Part shown: piece by piece, positions 6,408 through 11,730 of the stretch
Layout of the letters: the number at the start of each line of letters is the position of its first letter
How positions within the stretch are numbered: position 1 is the stretch's first letter
Source: Thermodesulfobacteriales bacterium
GTDB lineage: Bacteria; Desulfobacterota; Thermodesulfobacteria; Thermodesulfobacteriales; Thermodesulfatatoraceae
Direction of reading: 5' to 3'
NCBI GenBank assembly: GCA_026985945.1
Contig: JALSPN010000045.1
Span: 1 to 17,323, forward strand
Length of the DNA: 17,323 bases
Made by a program: the position numbers and the translations under genes
Notes under the pieces: model-generated
The model's input: only the letters and a program-made list of their open reading frames with translations
Database searches by the model: none
Told to the model about the DNA's origin: nothing

Positions 6408-7171
6408 TCCTTGCCGTTGATATCGGAAATACCAATACCACCTGTGGCTTGTTTGACGGCCAGAAGATCTGTTACCGGTTTCGCCTCTTTTCGAACCTGC
6501 GTCAGAGCCCTGACGAACTGGCCTTGCATCTCGATGGCATCCTGGGGCTTAAAAAATTTTCCTTAACGGATATCAAAATTCTTTTAATCGGATCTGTGGT
6601 TCCTCCGCTTACCAAAACCTGGCAGGAGATGGCTTTTTCCTACGGCGTAGAAAGGACCCTGGTGGCCCTACCAGAAAAAATCGGCATTCCCATCAAACTG
6701 CGGTATCCGTGTGAAGTAGGGGCAGACCGGGTGCTGAACGCCCTGGCTGGCTGGGAAAAATATCACCAGGGCCTCATCATCGTAGATTACGGGACAGCGA
6801 CCACCTTTGATTGTGTCTCTCCAGAAGGGGCCTATTTGGGAGGCGCCATTGCTCCGGGACTCCTGGCCGCAGCCGAAAGTCTTTTTCAAAAAACCTCCCT
6901 TTTGCCTCGCATGGAACTTTCCGAACCACCCCAGGAGGTTATCGGGAAGGATACGATCTCTGCCATGAAAAGCGGGGTCCTGTGGGGGTTTGCCGCTTTA
7001 ACGGATGGGCTCGTGGCCCTTATGGGTAAAGAATTTAAAGAGAAACCAAAGGTAATTGCTACGGGAGGGCTGGCACCTATAATGAAACAACTGGCAACCA
7101 AGATCGAAACAGTTGAACCGGATCTGACTTTGGAAGGTCTTATAATCTGGTTCCGTAAAAAGATTTCATGA
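6404..7171 (+). CDS. coaX: Type III pantothenate kinase
   Basis: CoaX catalyses the first committed step of coenzyme A synthesis, ATP-dependent phosphorylation of pantothenate. At 255 aa it has the normal length. It belongs to the ASKHA fold. The P-loop-like phosphate motif DIGNTNTTCGLF is at 6-17 with the catalytic Asp6. Pantothenate-binding GADRVLNALAG is at 107-117. IIVDYGTATTFDCVS (125-139) carries Asp128, which binds the monovalent cation. GGAIAPGL (146-153) and the ATGGLAP motif near the C-terminus complete the set. All key residues are present, so it should be active. Both ends overlap neighbours by ATGA, placing it third in the M48-prmA-coaX-LD-carboxypeptidase operon. Type III kinases are feedback-insensitive to CoA, and no regulation is visible beyond the operon. 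Confidence 0.95.
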   Translation: MILAVDIGNTNTTCGLFDGQKICYRFRLFSNLRQSPDELALHLDGILGLKKFSLTDIKILLIGSVVPPLTKTWQEMAFSYGVERTLVALPEKIGIPIKLRYPCEVGADRVLNALAGWEKYHQGLIIVDYGTATTFDCVSPEGAYLGGAIAPGLLAAAESLFQKTSLLPRMELSEPPQEVIGKDTISAMKSGVLWGFAALTDGLVALMGKEFKEKPKVIATGGLAPIMKQLATKIETVEPDLTLEGLIIWFRKKIS

Positions 7172-8037
7172 TTCCTCCACTGCTCACTTTCAATTCCAGA
7201 GGGGCCATTTTCTCTCCTTCTGGAGCGGTAGATTATCAAAAATTTCAAAAAAATCTGGCCTTATTACAAGGCTGGGGCCTCGATATTCGGGTCTCTCACG
7301 CCTGTTTTAAACGATGCCGGTATCTTGCGGGCAGAGACCACGAACGCGCCTGGCATTTTGTCTCCCTTCTGGAAAAGGGATTTGACTTTCTCTGGGCCAG
7401 CCGTGGTGGTTATGGAGCCCTGCGACTCCTTCCCCTGCTCGATGAGGATCTCATAGATCTTAGAAAACCCTTTTGGCTCATAGGATTTAGCGATGTAAGC
7501 ATTTTACTCAATTATTTCACCGGCCGGTTTGGTCTCATCACCCTTCATGCTCCGGTAATCACTTCCCTGTATGAAACCAGCATTTGTGCCATAGCAGCCC
7601 TTAAAAAATTGCTTTTTGCCGGAGAAGAGATCTTTCTTACCGGAAAATCCTGGGAAGAGGGCGAGACAGAAGGGCTTCTTCTGGGAGGAAATCTCGTTTC
7701 CCTGGTAAGCCTTTTGGGAACCAGGTGGTTTCCGGACCTTTCCGGGAAGATACTATTTCTGGAAGAAATAAACGAAGACCTTTATCGTATAGATCGCCTC
7801 TTCACCCAGCTTTATCATGCCGGGGTCTTCCAGAGGATTTCGGGCCTGGCTCTGGGTGAGTTCAAAGGGGTAGATGTCAACGGTTTAAGGGAACTCGTTT
7901 ACGAATATTTTGACGGCCCCACAGTAGCGGAGCTTCCTGTGGGGCACACCGCTAACAACTTTCCCCTCCTTATCGGAGCTAAAACCAGACTTGTCTCCCG
8001 TAAAGAAAAGGCCTTTCTTCACCAGAGTCTATTTTAA
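7168..8037 (+). CDS. S66 family LD-carboxypeptidase
   Basis: This 289-aa serine peptidase of family S66 has members that trim the terminal D-Ala from muropeptide tetrapeptides (L,D-carboxypeptidase A) during cell-wall recycling. The nucleophile elbow is GFSDVS, with Ser108. The oxyanion/core motif ASRGGYGALRLLPLL is at 77-91. The second and third catalytic residues are Glu200 in FLEEINEDLYRIDR and His260 in VGHTANNFPLLIG, giving the full Ser-Glu-His triad. There is no signal peptide, which fits the cytoplasmic family. It overlaps coaX by 4 nt (ATGA) and is the last gene of the operon. Its stop overlaps the stop end of the convergent secreted hypothetical by 9 nt, and no terminator fits between them. 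Confidence 0.92.
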   Translation: MIPPLLTFNSRGAIFSPSGAVDYQKFQKNLALLQGWGLDIRVSHACFKRCRYLAGRDHERAWHFVSLLEKGFDFLWASRGGYGALRLLPLLDEDLIDLRKPFWLIGFSDVSILLNYFTGRFGLITLHAPVITSLYETSICAIAALKKLLFAGEEIFLTGKSWEEGETEGLLLGGNLVSLVSLLGTRWFPDLSGKILFLEEINEDLYRIDRLFTQLYHAGVFQRISGLALGEFKGVDVNGLRELVYEYFDGPTVAELPVGHTANNFPLLIGAKTRLVSRKEKAFLHQSLF

Positions 8038-8559
8038 AGAAGCCTTGATGGCCTTCCAGTCAAACTTTTTGGCCCAGGAAAGGGCTTCCTTCCAGTCCAT
8101 GTTCTGGAAATTGACTATCAGCATGGCCATGCGGCTCATACTTTCAGGATTCATATTCTTGGGGGGATCGCTGAGGAATACCGCCACCGCCCCGCTATGA
8201 CCCTTCTTGTCGTAATGGATACTTACCTTAAAGCCGTCTATGTTAGAAACTTTAAGGTATTCCTCAGGAGAATTCATTTCCAGAGACTGCTGAAAGGCCA
8301 TGGGGGTGGCCATAGCCATGGCCGCTGTGCCCAGAACGAGATTAACCTCCAGCTTCAGGTTGTCTCTGGTGTAGGTGCGGGTTGCGGAAGCCATCTCCCC
8401 CATGGGGTTGGTGGCATTAAGGCCGTTACACTTTTCAGCCTTCCAGCCAGAAAGATCCTTCAGTTCCCCACACAGTTTGCCATACGGAGGCAGGTTAAAG
8501 GCCAGAACTTCCCCCACAAAGAGAAAGAAGACAAATAGAAAAGAACATTTTTTAAACAT
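8029..8559 (-). CDS. Secreted hypothetical protein
   Basis: This protein of 176 aa has a clear signal peptide: MFKKC, a hydrophobic core LFVFFLFVGEVLA, and probable cleavage after Ala20. I see no family with a known function, although short exported proteins with a GWKAEKC start and a C-terminal LSWAKKFDWKAIK-type ending occur in related bacteria (recalled, not searched). Residues 70-95 are Met/Ala-rich (TAAMAMATPMAF). The pattern SNIDGFKVSIHYDKKGHSGA followed by an AVFLSD strand suggests a small beta-rich domain. Cys30 and Cys44 could form a disulfide. The start at 8559 has GGAGGAG 3 nt upstream; a longer frame to 8625 has no binding site and runs through the palindromic repeat. Transcription may come from the upstream minus-strand genes or from a local promoter beyond the repeat. 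Confidence 0.8.
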   Translation of the reverse strand: MFKKCSFLFVFFLFVGEVLAFNLPPYGKLCGELKDLSGWKAEKCNGLNATNPMGEMASATRTYTRDNLKLEVNLVLGTAAMAMATPMAFQQSLEMNSPEEYLKVSNIDGFKVSIHYDKKGHSGAVAVFLSDPPKNMNPESMSRMAMLIVNFQNMDWKEALSWAKKFDWKAIKASLK

Positions 8560-8582
8560 ATCTCCTCCGGATTTTATTAATG

Positions 8583-8683
8583 GGAGCACTAAACAACCGA
8601 CATCGTTAAAAGGACCCGTTCCCATTTTTCGTTCCGAAAAAATAGGAACGGATCCCGAAAGAATGTCGACTAAAAAATGCTCC
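8583..8683. repeat. Nested imperfect inverted repeat with dispersed palindrome core
   Basis: An inner palindrome (8613-8631 with 8635-8654) has arms GACCCGTTCCCATTTTTCG and CGAAAAAATAGGAACGGATC around a 3-nt loop, with two mismatches and one indel. Outer arms 8583-8603 and 8663-8683 also pair imperfectly (GGAGCA...GACAT on each side, 14 of 21 matches). The inner sequence matches the perfect palindrome at 11384-11424. On the minus strand the hairpin is followed by TTTT, so it may also serve as a terminator after the CxxC hypothetical gene, whose stop codon begins at its edge. Confidence 0.75.
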
Positions 8684-9063
8684 TAGTATTTGTCGTTACA
8701 CACCTTTATTACCATGGGAATTACATGGAGATCTCGATTCACCTGCTCTGTCCATCCCAGTTCCCAGGACTTCAGGGCATAACCATCTCCCAGACCTTTT
8801 ACTGCCTTTTCTGCTATCCCGGCCAAGTTGAGTATTGGGTGGCGCTTGAAGACTTCCGGAAGCCCGGAAGTTAGATTGCAAGCCAGGCATTTCCCCGGCC
8901 GGGCCTTAAGACGCAATTCGAGAGTAAGGAGAAGCCTTTCCGGGTCCCAATCCCTTAAACCGAGCTCCAGATCATAAGCCGGTTCTTCGCCAAAATAAAA
9001 GGCCTCAAAAAATTCCTGCACCCTTTCTGCAGGCAGAAGAGACCTGATAAACGCCTCTTCCAT
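8683..9063 (-). CDS. Conserved hypothetical protein with CxxC motif (so-called pancreas/duodenum homeobox protein 1 family)
   Basis: This protein of 126 aa has no signal peptide or membrane segment. Its core is PGKCLACNLTSGLPEVFKRH (56-75) with Cys59 and Cys62, followed by HPILNLAG. Close wording occurs in a Desulfobacterota family that databases name pancreas/duodenum homeobox protein 1; I recall this from memory, and the name is surely a transferred error because nothing here is a homeodomain. The N-terminal half is acidic with alternating hydrophobics (DLELGLRDWDPERLLLTLEL), suggesting beta strands. A single CxxC could bind metal in a dimer or act in redox. The ATG at 9063 follows GGAGGGGAGG. 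It lies 18 nt behind the CsgG-type lipoprotein gene, so the two are probably cotranscribed. Confidence 0.8.
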   Translation of the reverse strand: MEEAFIRSLLPAERVQEFFEAFYFGEEPAYDLELGLRDWDPERLLLTLELRLKARPGKCLACNLTSGLPEVFKRHPILNLAGIAEKAVKGLGDGYALKSWELGWTEQVNRDLHVIPMVIKVCNDKY

Positions 9064-9081
9064 ACCTCCCCTCCTCTTTAC

Positions 9082-9852
9082 TTAATGCTTCTGGCGGTTT
9101 TGATTTTGATTGTTTTCTCCCCAGCGATAGTAATTTTCTGGAACCATTTGAGAGATGGCATTTATGGCGTTGTATAACATTACCCGCACGGCTTTTTCCA
9201 TGGGCGTATTTTTATAACCTTCAAGCCCTCCTCCCAAAGCCACGCTACCCAGCACACCTCCCATAGCTCCTCCAACCTTCCACGAGGAAGCTTTACCTTC
9301 TACACTGGTTGCGGAAATTACACGGCCGGTGCGAACGTCAACGAGACGAATGTCTGCCGCAATGTAAGCCTGTTTTTTCTTCAAACGGGCTCCTCCAAAA
9401 AAGGGAATTTTGTAGGGAATCACCACTCCGCCTCCACCGATTCCTGAAGCTTCGGGCTCGAAAGCGGTAATGGCTCCGATAACCAGAATGTCTGCTCCTT
9501 CCATCTGACCGATCTGCGGGGCAGCTCCTTGTCTTACATAGCCGGATTGGCCAAGGTTGAGCTCCTCCTGGATGGCTTTAAGGCCTTCTCCCCGCTCAAG
9601 CACGATAAAACGGCCGGTGCGAAAAAGGGCCGTGGCAAGCATATCGGAAATTCCAGAACCGATTTGTCCGGAGCATTTGGCCGCTTTGCACTTGAAACTG
9701 GCCACCGCAATGCGTGCTTTAGGACCGTTATAAGTTAGCACCTGCCCTGGAGAGGGCCCCGTATTATCTACTTGGGTTTGCACCTGACTTGAAGTGCAGG
9801 CCAGCACCAAAAAAACCACTCCCACTGCCAAAAGATGAGAAAGAAAACGCAT
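9082..9852 (-). CDS. CsgG-type outer-membrane-associated lipoprotein
   Basis: This 256-aa lipoprotein has a signal peptide ending in the lipobox VLAC (Cys19). The body resembles CsgG/HfaB proteins. The first strand is ARIAVASFKCKAAKCSGQIG, then ISDMLATALFRTGRFIVLER, GADILVIGAITAFEP, and a DIRLVDVRTGRVISATSVEG stretch typical of the family. CsgG itself forms the curli secretion pore, but many relatives in non-curli bacteria have unknown roles. No curli genes occur here, so curli export should not be assumed. Distinctive points are a Cys pair (KCKAAKC) after the first strand, a Gly-rich hairpin (GIGGGGVV), and an Asn/Gln-rich tail (NNQNQNRQKH). The ATG follows AAGGAGGT. It lies 15 nt after cutA on the same strand. 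Confidence 0.85.
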   Translation of the reverse strand: MRFLSHLLAVGVVFLVLACTSSQVQTQVDNTGPSPGQVLTYNGPKARIAVASFKCKAAKCSGQIGSGISDMLATALFRTGRFIVLERGEGLKAIQEELNLGQSGYVRQGAAPQIGQMEGADILVIGAITAFEPEASGIGGGGVVIPYKIPFFGGARLKKKQAYIAADIRLVDVRTGRVISATSVEGKASSWKVGGAMGGVLGSVALGGGLEGYKNTPMEKAVRVMLYNAINAISQMVPENYYRWGENNQNQNRQKH

Positions 9853-9867
9853 AGAACTACCTCCTTT

Positions 9868-10182
9868 TTATTTTCCGGTCTCCTCTTCCACCCAGGCCAT
9901 AAAGGGCGGATAGCCTTTTTCAACTGGCCAGGCCAGAACACAGGGACAACTGTAAGAATGAATCTCTTTTATCATCTCGATTAACTTTTCGACTTTTTGA
10001 GAACTGGTTTTAAAAATGAGAGAGACTTCTTTGTCTTCCTGAAGTTTTCCCTCCCACCAGTAATAAGAAATTATTTGCGGATAGATATTGGCACAGGCTG
10101 CCAGACGTTTTTCTACCACCTGCCGTGCAAGACCTCGGGCTTCTTCTTCACTTCCTGCCGTTACATATACCAGATAGATCAT
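9868..10182 (-). CDS. cutA: Divalent-cation tolerance protein CutA
   Basis: CutA is a small ferredoxin-like-fold trimer of about 105 aa. This one has 104 aa from the ATG at 10182. Visible family marks are VYVTAGSEEEARGLARQVVE, the signature RLAACANIYP, ISYYWWEGKLQEDKEVSLIFKT, and the end HSYSCPCVLAWPVEKGYPPFMAWV. The family is very widely conserved and thermostable. It was linked to copper tolerance in E. coli, but its biochemical role is still unclear. The start is set by GGAGG 6 nt upstream; the frame is open to 10224 without a binding site. It sits 13 nt after the scpB-coupled unknown gene and 15 nt before the CsgG-type gene, inside a minus-strand run. Confidence 0.94.
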   Translation of the reverse strand: MIYLVYVTAGSEEEARGLARQVVEKRLAACANIYPQIISYYWWEGKLQEDKEVSLIFKTSSQKVEKLIEMIKEIHSYSCPCVLAWPVEKGYPPFMAWVEEETGK

Positions 10183-10195
10183 TTCTTTCCTCCTT

Positions 10196-10642
10196 TTAAG
10201 ATAGGATTTGGGGAGAACAGGCAAGTCTCTTTCTCAACCAGGAAGCAAGCTTACCAGAAGGGACATCAATTTTGAGACTATTTGAAGATATTTCCCTTAA
10301 AAATCGACGAAATTTTTCGATTACTTGCTGTCTGAGGGCCTCCTGAGAAAAGCCTTCTCGTCTGGCAAAGGAAGAAAGTCTTTCCCAATTCACCATTGCC
10401 CGTGAAACTCCCCTGTAAAAAGATTTTCCTATGTTTTCCACCGTCAGGTCCCTTTCGATAATTATTAAATATCGTTCGACTACAGCCTTTTTAAGGTGTC
10501 GAATCTCCTGTGAGGTAAGTTTCAAAAGAGGGCCTTCTTCGTCTGAAGTAAGGTAATAAATACTGTTCCAGAAGGCCACTTCGGGGATTTCTCCAGAGTG
10601 GCGAATAATCTCTGCCTCTTCTCTTACATCTTCACGAATCAT
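10196..10642 (-). CDS. Unknown protein translationally coupled to scpB
   Basis: I do not recognise this 148-aa protein. It is highly charged and apparently all-helical, with no signal peptide, membrane segment or Cys pair; the only Cys is near the end. Notable stretches are REEAEIIRHSGEIPEVAFWN, LKLTSQEIRHLKKAVVERYL, VENIGKSFYRGVSRAMVNWE and FRRFLREISSNSLKIDVPSG. Its ATG overlaps the scpB stop as ATGA, which implies coupled translation. A role next to the SMC-ScpAB condensin, or simply in the same transcript, is possible. The repeated Arg/Lys helices would fit nucleic-acid binding, but this is inference. Sequence composition is like that of its neighbours. The cutA gene starts 13 nt after its stop. 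Confidence 0.75.
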   Translation of the reverse strand: MIREDVREEAEIIRHSGEIPEVAFWNSIYYLTSDEEGPLLKLTSQEIRHLKKAVVERYLIIIERDLTVENIGKSFYRGVSRAMVNWERLSSFARREGFSQEALRQQVIEKFRRFLREISSNSLKIDVPSGKLASWLRKRLACSPQILS

Positions 10643-11187
10643 TTTTCCTCCAGGAGTTTTTCAAACTCTTTAAGGGGCGGAAGTTCTGAGAGGTCTTTGA
10701 GGCCAAAAACCTCCAGAAATCTGGAGGTAGTAGCATAAAGAAGAGGTCTTCCAGGAACATCTTTGCGACCTGCAATTTTGATAAGCCCTTTCTCAAGCAG
10801 TGTTTTGAGAGCACCGCTGCTATCAACTCCTCGCAGGACTTCTATTTCAGCCTTTGTGAGGGGTTGTTTGTAAGCGATGACTGCCAGAGTCTCGAGCGCC
10901 GCACGCGAAAGTCGCGGGGGGGCCCCTTGTTTTATCCTCTGAATGTAAGGAGCAAACTCGGGTAAGGTCTCCAGGCGAAAACCTCCGGCCACCTCTTTCA
11001 AAACGACTCCTCTTTTCTCGTAGTCCTTTTTAAGCTGTCTCAGGGCCTCTTTTATATCTTCAGGATCGTTTTCCGGAAAAAGGGCTTTCAAATCTTTTAA
11101 GGTAACAACTCTCCCGGCTGCAAAAAGCACGGCTTCAATCACTTTCTTGAGATCTTCCACGGTAAAAGTTCGAGCGAAATATGCCAT
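10639..11187 (-). CDS. scpB: Segregation and condensation protein B
   Basis: ScpB is the winged-helix (kite) subunit that dimerises on the ScpA kleisin in the SMC condensin for chromosome segregation. The 182-aa protein has the family pattern. The first winged helix carries LKKVIEAVLFAAGRVVTLKDL and RGVVLKEVAGGFRLETLPEF. The second has SRAALETLAVIAYKQPLTKAEIEVLRGVDSSGALKTLLEKGLI and GRPLLYATTSRFLEVFGLKDLSELPPL, ending LLEEK. I chose the ATG at 11187. The frame is open to 11343, but those extra 52 residues cover transposase-like debris. AGG lies only 1-2 nt before the ATG, so the start is not certain. No scpA gene is in the window. Its stop overlaps the downstream unknown gene by 4 nt. Its upstream DNA has been rearranged by mobile elements, so its promoter may be derived from them. 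Confidence 0.93.
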   Translation of the reverse strand: MAYFARTFTVEDLKKVIEAVLFAAGRVVTLKDLKALFPENDPEDIKEALRQLKKDYEKRGVVLKEVAGGFRLETLPEFAPYIQRIKQGAPPRLSRAALETLAVIAYKQPLTKAEIEVLRGVDSSGALKTLLEKGLIKIAGRKDVPGRPLLYATTSRFLEVFGLKDLSELPPLKEFEKLLEEK

Positions 11188-11258
11188 ACCTCGCAATATT
11201 TTAATGCCAAAAGAAAATCCGATGAAAGCCAAAAGAAAAAATGTACAGGAGAGGGTCC

Positions 11259-11324
11259 TGAGCCGGCGTAGGTGTATTGGTCCAAGAACTTTGGCACTCA
11301 GGATATTTTTCAATGAGCCGGCGT
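11259..11324 (+). repeat. Two 11-bp direct repeats upstream of scpB
   Basis: TGAGCCGGCGT occurs at 11259-11269 and again at 11314-11324, 55 bp apart. It lies between scpB and the MITE-like element. It may be a recombination junction from decay of the transposase, or chance. Confidence 0.6.
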
Positions 11325-11330
11325 CAATAT

Positions 11331-11463
11331 GAGACCTTTGCAAGATAGCTAAGAGCAGTGTGTTGCAAGCACAATTACAGGGGGATCCGTTCCTATTTTT
11401 CGAAACGAAAAATAGGAACGGATCTTGACTGGGCCTTAAGAAAAGATGTTTTGCAAAGGTCTC
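11331..11463. mobile_element. 133-bp MITE-like element with perfect terminal inverted repeats
   Basis: The ends GAGACCTTTGCAA (11331-11343) and TTGCAAAGGTCTC (11451-11463) are perfect 13-bp inverted repeats. The element is flanked on both sides by AATAT (11326-11330 and 11464-11468), a probable 5-bp target duplication. It encodes nothing and carries a central perfect palindrome. It interrupts a transposase remnant: removing it and one AATAT rejoins the coding-like text RRYIL-T on the minus strand. The mobilising transposase family cannot be assigned from memory. Confidence 0.85.
11384..11424. repeat. Perfect palindrome, 19-bp arms, core of the MITE
   Basis: GATCCGTTCCTATTTTTCG (11384-11402) and its exact reverse complement (11406-11424) surround an AAA loop. 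A degenerate copy lies at 8613-8654. It will form a very stable hairpin or cruciform. Confidence 0.9.
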
Positions 11464-11468
11464 AATAT

Positions 11469-11730
11469 GTAGCGCCGAATTCCATCCCTTAACCTTTCTA
11501 TCAAGTCCAAAACTCCAAAGCCGATACCTTGAGTCTCTTGGGTTTCCTTAATTCTTCTTGTGCTTTACGGGCTTCGTCCTTCCTCGAGCATCTAGCTTCT
11601 GGGGAACATATCGCATCTTGTCTGGCGCCTGTGCTATGATCCGACCTATTGTGGAAACACTAGGACATTTGAGCCCCTCTCTTCACACCAGGGCTTCAGT
11701 AACTCGTAAACTCTACGAGAGCCGTCACCT
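11469..11730 (-). pseudogene. Decayed integrase-type transposase remnant
   Basis: Read on the minus strand, this stretch has transposase-like text split between frames by stops and frameshifts. The longest clean piece (11667 down to 11551, 39 codons) begins CPSVSTIGRIIAQAPDKMRY and continues with VPQKLDARGRTKPVKHKK. Then in another frame LRKPKRLKVSALEFW, and in a third ERLRDGIRRYIL. This is the order seen in rve-core (IS481/IS3-like) transposases: an HTH-type SVSTIGRI, a basic linker with RKPK, and the start of the integrase core ending RRYILT before DLYSR. The catalytic core proper is missing. Fragments like SAK and FLDQYTY beyond the MITE (about 11240-11310) may be more of the same gene. 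No start codon or binding site is visible. It is a dead relic between the AMMECR1-type gene and scpB. Confidence 0.7.

Noticed and set aside
8560..8625. 22-residue N-terminal extension of the secreted hypothetical protein
   Set aside because: It reads through the palindromic repeat, has no binding site and would bury the signal peptide; ATG 8559 has GGAGGAG.
8197..8686. Plus-strand open frames across 8197-8686
   Set aside because: They are antisense to the secreted hypothetical and the repeat, with no binding sites; the minus-strand gene has a signal peptide and a strong ribosome binding site.
9082..9852. Curli secretion pore CsgG proper
   Set aside because: No curli subunit or accessory genes are present; only the family-level call is supported.
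10183..10224. 14-residue extension of CutA
   Set aside because: ATG 10182 has a well-placed GGAGG and gives the usual CutA start MIYLVYVTAGS.
11188..11343. 52-residue N-terminal extension of ScpB
   Set aside because: The extra residues run through repeats and transposase debris up to the edge of the MITE; ScpB proteins begin near LKKVIEAVLFA, soon after ATG 11187.
8613..11424. CRISPR-like array from the two palindromes
   Set aside because: There are only two copies about 2.8 kb apart with genes between them and no regular spacing or spacers.
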